Under the pieces are notes generated by a model, which was not told where the DNA came from, ran no database searches, and saw nothing but the letters and a program-made list of their open reading frames with translations. Positions 7,942 through 16,177 of a DNA stretch of 64,000 nucleotides are shown in pieces (positions within the stretch are counted from its first letter, which is position 1; each line of letters starts with the position of its first letter). This DNA is from Tichowtungia sp964398915 (GTDB taxonomy: Bacteria > Verrucomicrobiota > Kiritimatiellia > Kiritimatiellales > Tichowtungiaceae), in the NCBI GenBank assembly GCA_964398915.1, contig CAYNOR010000001.1:124001-188000 (forward strand). The letters are read 5' to 3'. A program made the position numbers and the translations under genes.

Positions 7942-8892
7942 ATGAAACGGCGTCTATTTCTTGGCCTTCTGCTCATCCATTCGCTCGCCGGCGGCATCGA
8001 AAAAGGAATTCCGCGCGCAGCGGTTCTGGCGGAACTGGGCGAGCCCAGCGGTTCAATGCAGCGTGACGGAAAAGAAATTCTCCTATTCAAAACCGGCACC
8101 GTGACCTTGCAAAGCGGAAAGGTGATTGGAATCGACCTTTCACAGGAGTACGCGCAGAAAGCTGAAGAACGGGCTGTACGGGCCAAAGAAATCCGGGCGG
8201 CAGAAGAAGCAGAACGAAAACAACAGATTTTGCTCTATCCGGAGGACGCTATCGTTCAGATCAACTGCACCGGCAGTACCACTGAAAACTGGAATTACCT
8301 GCCCGAATCGATCCGCCCCGCAACCGGCGATTCGCAGTATGATGTGTATATTCCCCAAGGCTATCACAACTCCGACAGCCGGTTCTATCCGTGCCTTTTC
8401 CTTGAATCGCCTACCCTCTGGGATGGCGTTAAAGATCGCATCCGTAAAGAAAAATGGATAACCGTGATCCTGCACGAAGTAAGCCGTCCGCCGGTTGGAA
8501 AAATGATGAATGGAAGCTTCCTCGCGGCCTATGACGACGCAACTGCCCGCTTCCGCATCGCCAAAGACTACCGTTTCATTGCAGGGCGGATTCCAGCAAC
8601 CATCTTTGCCACCATGCGCCCCGTTGCCGGCATTATCCTGCAGGAACCGGATTTCAGCGGCCTCCAGCAAAACGGTATCGCACTGAACCTGCTCCGCAAA
8701 AACCAGGAACTGCGCGCTTATGTCTTACTCGGTAACGGCAATCGCGATAACGTAGCTTATCAGGCGCAGTTCGTTGTCGAACGGATTCAAAAATATCACA
8801 TTGAAATCTATCAAAATGAAACCGCCATTCTAACGCAACCGCTGGCCGACATGGCCATCGACTGGATGAAAAAAGAATACGACCTGCCCTGA
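7942..8892 (+). CDS. hypothetical secreted protein with an esterase-like segment
   Basis: A 316-residue protein starting MKRRLFLGLLLIHSLAGG, a cleavable signal peptide. I chose the ATG at 7942; the upstream in-frame start adds residues that spoil the signal. Residues ~20-75 form a short 'pre-SmpA-like' stretch (GIPRAAVLAELGEPSGS) followed by a charged helix. The later part contains YDVYIPQGYH, reminiscent of the first strand of esterase-D-type alpha/beta hydrolases, but I see no GxSxG nucleophile elbow, so catalytic function is doubtful. A lipoprotein gene follows after 17 bases with a strong AGGAGG site, so the two are probably an operon. Confidence 0.65.
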   Translation: MKRRLFLGLLLIHSLAGGIEKGIPRAAVLAELGEPSGSMQRDGKEILLFKTGTVTLQSGKVIGIDLSQEYAQKAEERAVRAKEIRAAEEAERKQQILLYPEDAIVQINCTGSTTENWNYLPESIRPATGDSQYDVYIPQGYHNSDSRFYPCLFLESPTLWDGVKDRIRKEKWITVILHEVSRPPVGKMMNGSFLAAYDDATARFRIAKDYRFIAGRIPATIFATMRPVAGIILQEPDFSGLQQNGIALNLLRKNQELRAYVLLGNGNRDNVAYQAQFVVERIQKYHIEIYQNETAILTQPLADMAIDWMKKEYDLP

Positions 8893-8909
8893 CCGGTAAA
8901 AGGAGGAAA

Positions 8910-9377
8910 ATGAAAAAACTGATACTGCCCGCGATTCTGCTGCTGCTCGCTGGATGCGACTACGAAGTTCCGCTCAGCCAAACGCCGTCCGCACCGGCCA
9001 ATCCGGCGCTGGCCGGAACCTGGGCCGGACAACTGACAGACGAAAAACCTGTTTCGATGGAAATCAAAATCTCAGGCACCGACTACCTCGTCATCTACAC
9101 GATAGGCAGTGACACACTCACCTTCAACGGATTTGAAGTTAAAGCGAACGACCTGAACCTGATTCAGCTCGCAATGAAAGATAACGAGAAAACGCTCTAT
9201 TCCTTCTTCAAATACTCACTAACCCCTGAAGGACTGTCCGTTTGCCGCCTCAATCCGGAAGTCGTCTCCGCCAAATGCCGGACCACGGAAGAACTGATGA
9301 AAGACATCGAACTTCACCGGCAGAATCCATTCCTGTTCACCGAACCGCTGAAGTTCACCAGATCAACCCCGCAGTGA
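8910..9377 (+). CDS. small hypothetical lipoprotein
   Basis: 155 residues beginning MKKLILPAILLLLAGCDYE, a clear lipobox with the cysteine at residue 16. The mature region begins with a Pro/Ala-rich linker, then 'LAGTWAGQLTDEKPVSMEI', a pattern seen in small beta-rich lipocalin-like proteins; that resemblance is only suggestive. AAAAGGAGG precedes the ATG. The 3' end overlaps the convergent YhiN-type gene by 15 bases. Confidence 0.7.
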   Translation: MKKLILPAILLLLAGCDYEVPLSQTPSAPANPALAGTWAGQLTDEKPVSMEIKISGTDYLVIYTIGSDTLTFNGFEVKANDLNLIQLAMKDNEKTLYSFFKYSLTPEGLSVCRLNPEVVSAKCRTTEELMKDIELHRQNPFLFTEPLKFTRSTPQ

Positions 9378-10583
9378 CTGCGCGGCCAGATAGCCGGTTG
9401 TCCACGCGGCCTGCAGATTGAAGCCACCGGTCAGCGCGTCGATATCGAGCACTTCCCCGGCAAAATAAAGTCCCGGCTGAATCCGGCTTTCCATCGTCTG
9501 GAAATTCACCTCTTTAAGCCGGATGCCGCCGCAGGTGACGAACTCCTCGCGGTGCGGATTTTTTCCAGTGATTGGAAGAATAAAGCCGCCGACCTGTGCC
9601 GCGATATGCCGTAATGCCTTAAGCGGACACGCGCCCCACTCGCGCGTTTCGTCCACACCGGCGCGGGCAATCAGCAGTTTCCAAAGTCTGGAAGAAAGTC
9701 CGACCGGCGACCACGTTCCAACCTGCTTGCGCGGTGAATCAGCGCGGAATTTTTCCAAAGTTTGGAAAATCTGCTCCTCGCTCTGCGCCGGAAGCCAGTT
9801 GATCTTCATATCAAAGCGGTAAGCATTTTCCGCCAGACTGCGCGCACCGAACGATGAAAGACGCAGAACCGCCGGACCGCTGACGCCACCGTGCGTAATC
9901 AGCAACGCGCCGTCGGCTTTTAGTCCCGGCGCACTGACGCGGACACCTTCCACCACAATTCCGGCCAGTGCGGTAAAATCCTTATCCGAGGTCTTAAAGG
10001 TGAAAAGCGACGGCAGACACGGTTCAATCGTATGACCGAGTCCTTCGATAAACTCGCCGCCGCCGGTCGCTACCAACAGTTTTTTACAGGCGAGCTGTTC
10101 TCCATTCGCCAGCTTGACGTTAAACCCGCCGTCAAACTTCCATACTTTGCCAGCCGCTTGCGAGTGCAAGCGAGTGACGCGGGAAACTTCTGCGTTTGTC
10201 TGAATATTCACGCCGGTTCTGAGCAGTGCATTAATCACATCTTCCGACGTGTCGGACTCAGGAAAAAGACAGCCGTCGTCCAGCGTCACCAGCGGAACAC
10301 CGTGCGACTCGAACCATGCAACGGTTTCGTCCGGACCAAAACGATGAAACGGGCCGATCAACTCCGCGCCGCCGCGCGGATAATTCTTCACGAACTCGCG
10401 AATATCGGCGCATTGATGCGTCAAATTGCAACGCCCGCCCCCGGAAACACGGACTTTCGCCAACGGCCGCGAACCTTTTTCCAGCACAAGCACCTTCAGC
10501 CCGGGTGCTTCTTCGGCCAGAACCGCCGCAGCAAAAACACCCGCCGCCCCGCCGCCAATGATGATTACGTCTTGAGAAATCAT
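9363..10583 (-). CDS. YhiN/HI0933-family FAD-dependent oxidoreductase
   Basis: 406 residues of the HI0933-like flavoprotein family (often labelled aminoacetone oxidase or BaiN-like). Visible are the FAD loop VIIIGGGAAGVFAAAVLAEE (residues ~6-25), the family signature KVRVSGGGRCNLTH, a central beta-rich insert, and the C-terminal FAD contact YFAGEVLDIDALTGGFNLQAAWTTG. The physiological substrate is unsettled for the family. The gene holds four exact TTCCA-N5-TGGAA dyads, the highest density of any gene here, at least one in an insert-like stretch encoding IFQTLEKF. The start at 10583 lies two bases after the stop of the metalloprotease-like gene, implying co-transcription. Confidence 0.9.
   Translation of the reverse strand: MISQDVIIIGGGAAGVFAAAVLAEEAPGLKVLVLEKGSRPLAKVRVSGGGRCNLTHQCADIREFVKNYPRGGAELIGPFHRFGPDETVAWFESHGVPLVTLDDGCLFPESDTSEDVINALLRTGVNIQTNAEVSRVTRLHSQAAGKVWKFDGGFNVKLANGEQLACKKLLVATGGGEFIEGLGHTIEPCLPSLFTFKTSDKDFTALAGIVVEGVRVSAPGLKADGALLITHGGVSGPAVLRLSSFGARSLAENAYRFDMKINWLPAQSEEQIFQTLEKFRADSPRKQVGTWSPVGLSSRLWKLLIARAGVDETREWGACPLKALRHIAAQVGGFILPITGKNPHREEFVTCGGIRLKEVNFQTMESRIQPGLYFAGEVLDIDALTGGFNLQAAWTTGYLAAQSLRG
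9487..9769. repeat. four TTCCA-N5-TGGAA dyads inside the YhiN-type gene
   Basis: Copies at 9487-9505, 9561-9579, 9677-9695 and 9751-9769, all with five-base spacers. They are translated in at least three different frames on the minus strand. Confidence 0.8.
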
Positions 10584-10585
10584 AG

Positions 10586-11995
10586 TTACCTGCTGATCAG
10601 TTCAATAAGATACGCTCTCCAGCGCAATTCAAGCTCCGCCGGCTGAAGGAAAATATAACGGCAAAGTTCCTGAACGGGGTCAGCGCCGGATAACTCAGGA
10701 TGGTTGCGAACCCAGTCCATGTAGGCCAAAAACCCGGAACGGTATTCCGGTTGCATCATCATATACGTGAGCGACCACGATTCGGAGTACGCCAACGAGT
10801 TTTCACAACGCGGCAATGTCATCAGCTCACGCAGCGGAATCAGTGTCCGGCCCGCCAGCGCCGATTTCAATTCTGCAATGCGTCCGCGATTGATCTGCCC
10901 GACTTTTTCGGTTTCACAGAATGTTGCCAACCCTTCGGTAAGCCAACCCCGCCCGCTTTGTGCAGAACACTGGATGCCGAGCGTGAAAAATAATTGGTGA
11001 GCCCCTTCATGACGGATTGCGGACTGTGTAGCCTCATTGGCCTGCGCCAGCAGTTTGCCCTGCGCATCACTCCTCCACTGGCTCAACCGTTCTCTTTCGC
11101 TCGCCGTCTGCAGCTTAACTCCGTACTGCTTCTCGACAGCTCTAATTTGCATTTCGCTTTTTTTCACCCAGCCCGCATCACTCTGATGACAAACCACCAT
11201 GCGATCCATGGCGTGACTATAAAAACCCAAGTTGCTTTTCAGTTCAGGTGCGTAGCGATCACAGTAAACCGAATACTCATCCAGATTGGAGAAGATGAGC
11301 AGTTGAACATCACTTCTCTGCCTGGACGTTGTAATCCGCAGATCAAACTGTTCCAATATCTGCACATTGAGATTTTGTAACTGTTCAACGATATGCTCAA
11401 TGGCGAAAAATGACTCTTCCGTCAGAATGGTGTACGGCGGGCTTTTGTAGAAATGCTTGCCCGGAAAATCCATGCAGAACCGGACATCGCGACGGCTCAC
11501 GACTGGCGGCTGCACCGAACAGGTTTCAAGCCGAACAATCCGATCACGGGAAAAATTGGCTCTCATTTCGCCACTTTCGCCATACTTTTCTGAAAATACA
11601 ATATAGTCAGGATGATCTTCCACCAGCCGCCCGTTTAAGGTCTTACCGCCATCGTACACCAGTCGGTGCGTCGGCGCTCTGGATAACAGCAAGGCCTCCA
11701 GCTTCTGCTTGACCGCTTGCTCTGCCGCCGTTAATTCAGCCTCCGGAAGCACCAGGCGACGTTGGGTAGGCAGATTGGAAATTTGAACAAGGCGGACTGA
11801 TTCCGGTTGACGAACAGGAGGTTCAAAAAAATCTTTCAGCAGTTGAATTTTATCAGCAAATGACCGTGGGGCTGATTTTTCCCCCGACTTATACTCTATC
11901 ACTCCTGAAAAGAGTGCCAGCATCTGCAACACGGCCAAACCGGCCAGCACCAATGCCACCGATCCACTGATCACCCATTTTACAAATTGCTTCAT
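10586..11995 (-). CDS. membrane-anchored HExxH (DUF1570-like) metalloprotease-type protein
   Basis: 469 residues with one N-terminal transmembrane segment (~9-32), then a long extracytoplasmic part. Around residues 328-333 lies HEGAHQ, followed ~30 residues later by WLTEGLATFCE. The HExxH plus a downstream glutamate is the gluzincin zinc-peptidase arrangement seen in DUF1570-type proteins. Peptidase activity is inferred, not shown. A small membrane-protein gene lies nine bases upstream and the YhiN-type flavoprotein gene two bases downstream, so three genes appear to form one transcript. Confidence 0.72.
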   Translation of the reverse strand: MKQFVKWVISGSVALVLAGLAVLQMLALFSGVIEYKSGEKSAPRSFADKIQLLKDFFEPPVRQPESVRLVQISNLPTQRRLVLPEAELTAAEQAVKQKLEALLLSRAPTHRLVYDGGKTLNGRLVEDHPDYIVFSEKYGESGEMRANFSRDRIVRLETCSVQPPVVSRRDVRFCMDFPGKHFYKSPPYTILTEESFFAIEHIVEQLQNLNVQILEQFDLRITTSRQRSDVQLLIFSNLDEYSVYCDRYAPELKSNLGFYSHAMDRMVVCHQSDAGWVKKSEMQIRAVEKQYGVKLQTASERERLSQWRSDAQGKLLAQANEATQSAIRHEGAHQLFFTLGIQCSAQSGRGWLTEGLATFCETEKVGQINRGRIAELKSALAGRTLIPLRELMTLPRCENSLAYSESWSLTYMMMQPEYRSGFLAYMDWVRNHPELSGADPVQELCRYIFLQPAELELRWRAYLIELISR

Positions 11996-12003
11996 GATAA
12001 AAA

Positions 12004-12171
12004 TTAACGGCCGTAAAACAGCCGGCTGATGTAGTCCTTGAACTTATGGCCTTCACGATTTGCATCTTTCTCCAAAGACGGCAGTAAAACAAACTGCAGC
12101 GCCACCCAGACAACAATCGCCAGTAACAACGCCGTGAAACACCCCAGCGGCAATCTGTAAAAGCTCTTCAT
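12004..12171 (-). CDS. small membrane protein (55 residues)
   Basis: An open frame of 55 codons not recognised as any family. The translation starts MKSFYRLPLGCFTALLLAIV and continues as one transmembrane helix (residues ~8-30) followed by a charged tail with LEKDANREGHKFKDYIS. The frame ends eight bases before the ATG of the HExxH membrane protein, and its single-helix layout with positive-inside N-terminus is protein-like. No strong Shine-Dalgarno is visible (CCTCCGGAC precedes the ATG), which lowers confidence. It may be a partner or regulator of the HExxH protein. Confidence 0.6.
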   Translation of the reverse strand: MKSFYRLPLGCFTALLLAIVVWVALQFVLLPSLEKDANREGHKFKDYISRLFYGR

Positions 12172-12815
12172 GTCCGGAGGCTATACCACAAACCGTACAA
12201 AAAAACACGGCAATGATAACCGGAACATCAAACCCGACTGTATTCAATAAAAGATTCCTCGCAACCGTCTTCGCCGGAGGCTCCGCCGAGTCAGGAAGGC
12301 GCGGAGATCGCAGAGGAAATTCTTTCAAAAGCGCTCCGGCCTCTTTAATTTTTACAAAACTTCGAAGTGAGGCAGCACTCTGTCCGGCGTAGCGAAAAAT
12401 CACCCTGTCGATCCTGTTATCCTGTCAAAATTCTTGGCGTTCTCTGCTCTGCGAGGAAAACTCTCCCTCACCCCAGCCAATCCATAACCGGAACATCGAA
12501 GCCGCCTGCATTAAATAAAAGATTCCTCGCAGAGGCGCGGAGATCGCAGAGAATTGTAGCCGCGATCCCTGATCGCGGAACCGAGGTCAAGGATCGCGGC
12601 TACAAAAGAACCCTTTGCGCCCGATGACTGTGTGCCTTTGTCTCTTTGCTTCTTTGGCGCTTTCCCCGCACCTTTTCCGCACCTTTCCCGATAAACTCTT
12701 TGCCACCCACCCGCCGTCCTGCTAACGATATCCCGCCTCTCAGGTTTGATTGGAGATAAGGATTAGCCGATGTTCTTGGGATTACCTAAAATCCATCGGC
12801 CCCTTTTCGGCTATT
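12172..12815. repeat. repeat-filled spacer without genes
   Basis: No gene is evident in these 644 bases. They hold a mosaic of repeats. Two diverged copies share the stretch from taaccggaacatc to attcctcgca (12216-12263 and 12484-12530). There is a 9-bp-phased run CGCAGAGG/CGCGGAGAT/CGCAGAGA (~12531-12553) with a sister near 12298-12316. A CCTGTCGAT/CCTGTTAT run lies near 12404-12428. A REP palindrome is at 12554-12605, and an 8-bp-phased CTTTG-rich run at ~12630-12655. Confidence 0.75.
12554..12605. repeat. REP-type palindrome
   Basis: Perfect 15-bp arms TTGTAGCCGCGATCC (12554-12568) and its complement (12591-12605). The left part also folds on itself (CCGCGATC/GATCGCGG). It lies between the lectin gene and the small membrane-protein gene. 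Confidence 0.75.
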
Positions 12816-13556
12816 TTACAATCCACCTTGTGACGCCCAGACAGGTTTGTTCTGCGCATTGTATTCGACCAAATTGCCGTCGTCCTGCATCTGAAGATAT
12901 GAGCCTGGATTTCCACTTTTGTCATTCGCCCATATCGCCGCGCCCGATGCATCATATACGACCGCGTTGCCGTCGCCCTTCATTGTGAACATTCCGGGGG
13001 AGGACCCCTTGTATGTAGCCCACATTACTGAAGAATTGGGGCCGTAAACCACTAGATTCCCGTCGCCTTGATAGATCAGCGTGAATTGTCCGTTGGCCGA
13101 AGTGATTTTTTCGTTTGGCTTTAGCTGGTCTCCAGAACGCAGTGTATCACACGCACGTGAGGCCCAGATGGGTTTGTCCTGCGCATTGTATTCGACCAAA
13201 TTGCCGTCGTCCTGCATCTGAAGATATGAGCCTGGATTTCCACTTTTGTCATTCGCCCATATCGCCGCGCCCGATGCATCATATACGACCGCGTTGCCGT
13301 CGCCCTTCATTGTGAACATTCCGGGGGAGGACCCCTTGTATGTAGCCCACATTACTGAAGAATTGGGGCCGTAAACCACTAGATTCCCGTCGCCTTGATA
13401 GATCAGCGTGAATTGTCCGTTGGGCGAAGTGATTTTTTCGTTTGGCTTTAGCTGGTCTCCAGGACGCAGTGCATCACCCGCCTGCACGCATATTTCGCCA
13501 GTTATCCACCACAAAGCAGCGACCGACAAAACCAAGCCGATTCTCTTTGTTTTCAT
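12816..13556 (-). CDS. secreted protein of two tandem bulb-type (B-) lectin repeats
   Basis: 246 residues: a signal peptide (MKTKRIGLVLSVAALWWITG, cleavage near QAG) and two nearly identical ~109-residue repeats. Each repeat carries three QxDGNxVxY-type sites (QGDGNLVVYG, KGDGNAVVYD, QDDGNLVEYN), the mannose-binding signature of bulb-type lectins. The protein is probably exported and binds mannose-type sugars or glycans. The start at 13556 is supported by AAGGAGG nine bases upstream; the upstream in-frame ATG at 13646 would destroy the signal peptide. The DNA of the two repeats is almost identical with a 327-base period, which indicates recent duplication or conversion. Confidence 0.88.
   Translation of the reverse strand: MKTKRIGLVLSVAALWWITGEICVQAGDALRPGDQLKPNEKITSPNGQFTLIYQGDGNLVVYGPNSSVMWATYKGSSPGMFTMKGDGNAVVYDASGAAIWANDKSGNPGSYLQMQDDGNLVEYNAQDKPIWASRACDTLRSGDQLKPNEKITSANGQFTLIYQGDGNLVVYGPNSSVMWATYKGSSPGMFTMKGDGNAVVYDASGAAIWANDKSGNPGSYLQMQDDGNLVEYNAQNKPVWASQGGL
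12843..13480. repeat. near-identical 327-bp tandem duplication in the lectin gene
   Basis: Corresponding bases lie exactly 327 apart (gcgcatt at 12854 and 13181). Long stretches match without visible change; the few differences are at the repeat edges. Confidence 0.9.
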
Positions 13557-13742
13557 TTTCAGTATCCTCCTTCTTGTTCCTGAATCCGTTAGATAACGCC
13601 TCTCACTTGAATTCAAAACCAAAGTTAAACTCCGGCGACTCACCATGCGGTGAATGGAAGCAAACTTGAGACTGATTCACAATATCAAAATCCGCCGGTT
13701 ACGAAAGGATATGGTGTTGGATATGGATATGGTGTTCGATCT
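13557..13742. other. spacer upstream of the lectin gene
   Basis: Holds the lectin gene's ribosome site and presumably its promoter, plus a short 6-base-based repeat (ggatatggtgtt twice, 13707-13738). No gene is seen. Confidence 0.5.
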
Positions 13743-15524
13743 TTATTCCAACCACTCTTTAACCGGAACATCGAAGCCGGTGCCGTGCTGGTAGTTGTAT
13801 GTGGCGGTGCGGAGAGCTTCGCCGGTGGCGGCGAGGTCGTAATCAAACTGTCCGTCGAACGGGATTTCGTTGCGGGCGAATCCGCCGGACGTTTCCGGCA
13901 GAAGTTTAATTCCAAACCGTTCCGGTTCACGGGCGATCTCGCTGTGCGCCGTCAGCGCGAAGCGGTGCCAGTAAGCCGAATGCAAAACGCCCTCTTCCAT
14001 CAGAAGCCGAACGGTTTCCAACCCCTGGAAGGTTTCGTCCAGCGTCTGCGTCGGAAAGCCGTACATCAAATAGGCGTGCGTCATGATGCCCGCATCCGAT
14101 AGATTCTCCAGCACTTCTTCCGCTCCGGCGACGGTGATGCCTTTGTTCATCAGCTTGAGCGTGCGGTCACAGCAGGTTTCGAGTCCTCCGGTGACGGCGA
14201 TACATCCGGCGGCGGCCATCTTTTCGATCAGTGGATTCGTCAGCCGTTTTTCAAAGCGGATATTGCCCCACCACTCGACGTTGAGTCCGCGGCGCAGGAT
14301 TTCGTCGCACAGTCCGTCGAGCAGCGCGGGCGGCAGGGCTTCGTCGACAAAATGGAATCCGTTAAAGCCGGTCGCGGCGATAACCGATTCCATCCAATCG
14401 CAGACGGTAGACGGACGCGCCGGATCGTAGCGGCAGATATAATCGATGGAGGTGTCGCAGAACGCGCACCGGCTCCAGTTGCATCCGTGCGCCAGCACCA
14501 GCTTGTTCCAGCGTCCGTCCGACCAAAGTCGCGTGACAGGATTGAGCACTTCAAACAGACCGAAGTAGCGGTCGAGCGGCAGTCCGTCATAAACCGGCGG
14601 CGGAAGTTTGTCGTGCGCAACCGGCGGTTCGCCGCTGTCGTAGAAACGAACGGTTCCATTCTCACGGACAAACGTACGCGCATACCTTTCCGTTCCTGCG
14701 CCTTCGGCAATTCTCATCAACGGAAGCATCCCGCTGTCGAGCGTGATGAAATCGACATAATCGAAAATCGTTGAATCGGTCAGCTCTCGCAGTTCGGTGT
14801 TGGCATAACCGCCACCCAGCACAATGCGAATCGTTGGACGGGTCTGTTTAATCCGGCTTGCAATGCAAAGCGCACCGAACAGACAGCCGGGAAACGGAAC
14901 GGTTATTCCAACCAGTTGCGGATTGTGTTTTTCAATCTGCGCGTCGGTCAGTTCGTCCAGCCAGTTTAAAAAGAGCAAGGCAGGCTGGAAGCCTGCGGTA
15001 CGTATCGCAGGCTTCCAGCCTGCCTTGGACTCCAGAGCTTCTTGAATCTTTCCAAAGTCCGGAAGAGAAGCCGCAAGCTGTTCGGCGTAGCGGGAAAAGC
15101 CGAAATACGGGTCGAGCCGTGCGGCGGCCTCGGCGATATCGTCAAGAAACAGACTGCACAGATAGCGGGCGCGATCGTGTTTTTCCAAACCCCGGAAATT
15201 CCAGCCGAACCGTTTTTCCTGTTCATAGGCGCGGGCGAGGTGCTGTCCTTCAGGAAGCGCGCCGCGTTTAGCAAAGCGTTTTGCCAGCGACGGATTGCGA
15301 TCCTGCAAAAACTCCATTACATCGCTGATGACGGCAGAATATTCTTCATCGAGATGAAGATGCGAAAGTCCTTCAGATGAAAACAACTTGAGTAATAGTT
15401 CCAGCGACAGATCAGCCTGCACCGCGTCGTGCCCCTGTGAGCGGAGCCACGCGGTGAGCATCGGCACGGCCGCATACGGTGTATTCGGCTGCAATAATGG
15501 CGGAGTTATCAGGAGCGTCTTCAT
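13743..15524 (-). CDS. B12-binding-domain radical SAM protein
   Basis: 593 residues with an N-terminal cobalamin-binding-like Rossmann part (MKTLLITPPLLQPNTPYAAV through VGITVPFPG), then the radical SAM core with CNWSRCAFC binding the [4Fe-4S] cluster, followed by FHFVDEALPP and GGLETCCDRTLKLMNKG. Substrate unknown. I placed the start at 15524 because everything upstream is a 7-bp tandem array rather than protein-like sequence. A REP hairpin (14977-15026) is translated in frame as an insert beginning AGWKPAIRTAGFQPA between the two domains. The gene follows ilvN after 58 bases on the same strand, but a functional tie to valine synthesis is not evident. Confidence 0.88.
   Translation of the reverse strand: MKTLLITPPLLQPNTPYAAVPMLTAWLRSQGHDAVQADLSLELLLKLFSSEGLSHLHLDEEYSAVISDVMEFLQDRNPSLAKRFAKRGALPEGQHLARAYEQEKRFGWNFRGLEKHDRARYLCSLFLDDIAEAAARLDPYFGFSRYAEQLAASLPDFGKIQEALESKAGWKPAIRTAGFQPALLFLNWLDELTDAQIEKHNPQLVGITVPFPGCLFGALCIASRIKQTRPTIRIVLGGGYANTELRELTDSTIFDYVDFITLDSGMLPLMRIAEGAGTERYARTFVRENGTVRFYDSGEPPVAHDKLPPPVYDGLPLDRYFGLFEVLNPVTRLWSDGRWNKLVLAHGCNWSRCAFCDTSIDYICRYDPARPSTVCDWMESVIAATGFNGFHFVDEALPPALLDGLCDEILRRGLNVEWWGNIRFEKRLTNPLIEKMAAAGCIAVTGGLETCCDRTLKLMNKGITVAGAEEVLENLSDAGIMTHAYLMYGFPTQTLDETFQGLETVRLLMEEGVLHSAYWHRFALTAHSEIAREPERFGIKLLPETSGGFARNEIPFDGQFDYDLAATGEALRTATYNYQHGTGFDVPVKEWLE
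14014..14032. repeat. TTCCA-N5-TGGAA dyad
   Basis: GTTTCCA-ACCCC-TGGAAGG, translated FQGLET in the radical SAM gene. Confidence 0.7.
14977..15026. repeat. REP-type perfect inverted repeat inside the radical SAM gene
   Basis: 21-base arms beginning AAGGCAGGCTGGAAGCCTGC (14977-14997) and the exact complement (15006-15026) around an 8-base loop. Each arm is itself partly palindromic (CAGGCT/AGCCTG). The element is translated in frame. Confidence 0.9.
15048..15199. repeat. two degenerate TTCCA-N5-TGGAA dyads
   Basis: 15048-15066 (TTTCCA-AAGTC-CGGAAGA) and 15181-15199 (TTTTCCA-AACCC-CGGAAAT). Each has one T-to-C change in the right arm. Both lie in the radical SAM gene. Confidence 0.5.
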
Positions 15525-15558
15525 TGAAACCTGAAATATGAAACTTGAAACCTGAAAT
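15524..15558. repeat. 7-bp-phased tandem array at the radical SAM start codon
   Basis: Five units in exact phase: TTGAAAC, CTGAAAT, ATGAAAC, TTGAAAC and CTGAAAT. They fill most of the spacer between ilvN and the radical SAM gene and touch its start codon. Confidence 0.85.
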
Positions 15559-15582
15559 TCCGGCGCGGATCCGCCGCGCCGT

Positions 15583-16083
15583 TCAGGTCGTCTGCGCGCC
15601 GCGGGCCAGCAGGACTTTGCCGGTGCGAACGAGTTCGATGATCTTGAATTTTTCAATCATCTCAACGAGCGCATCGATTTTCGACGGATCGCCGACGGCC
15701 TGCAGAATCATCGAGGTTTCGGTGAGGTCGACGGTTTTGCAGCCGAAATGTTCAGCAATCTGCAATGCTTCACCGCGCTCTTCCGCGCCAACGGAAATTT
15801 TGATGAGACCCATTTCTTTGACAACAGCGTCGTCAAAGGTGTGATCGGTGCAACGCAGTACGTCAATCAGCTTGCTGACCTGCCTGATGATCTGGTCGAG
15901 ACCGTCGGCCTCGCCGCTGACACCGATGGTCATGCGCGAAAAATGTCCGTCCATGGCAGGCGAAACGACGAGCGATTCGATGTTATAGCCGCGCCGCGAG
16001 AAGGTCTGCGCGATACGAGCCAGAACGCCGGGCTTGTTGGTGACGTAAACACTCAATGTGTGGATCGGTTTTGTATTGATCAT
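15583..16083 (-). CDS. ilvN: acetolactate synthase small (regulatory) subunit
   Basis: 166 residues. An N-terminal ACT domain (HTLSVYVTNKPGVLARIAQT, then FSRRGYNIESL) is followed by the C-terminal ALS small-subunit domain. It binds the catalytic subunit IlvB and gives feedback inhibition by valine in branched-chain amino-acid synthesis. The ATG at 16083 matches the family N-terminus. It lies downstream of ilvB on the same strand, separated by 94 bases that contain an inverted pair of 7-bp arrays. Confidence 0.95.
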   Translation of the reverse strand: MINTKPIHTLSVYVTNKPGVLARIAQTFSRRGYNIESLVVSPAMDGHFSRMTIGVSGEADGLDQIIRQVSKLIDVLRCTDHTFDDAVVKEMGLIKISVGAEERGEALQIAEHFGCKTVDLTETSMILQAVGDPSKIDALVEMIEKFKIIELVRTGKVLLARGAQTT

Positions 16084-16099
16084 TTTGTAACTCCGTTTT

Positions 16100-16175
16100 G
16101 TCTAAAGTCTAAAAGTCGAAAGTCTGAATGTCGGGAGCCAAAGACTTTGGACCTTTGACCTTCCGACCTTTGACC
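16100..16175. repeat. inverted pair of ~7-bp arrays between ilvB and ilvN
   Basis: The left arm runs on the GTCTAAA/GTCGAAA theme (16100-16135) and the right arm on the complementary GACCTTT theme (16143-16175). Together they could fold as a long imperfect hairpin in the ilvBN transcript and might act as a processing or attenuation element. Confidence 0.75.
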
Positions 16176-16177
16176 GA

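Noticed and set aside
7942..8892. Carboxylesterase function for the secreted protein
   Set aside because: Only one esterase-like strand (YDVYIPQGYH) is visible; no GxSxG nucleophile or clear Asp/His pair was found, so no function was assigned.
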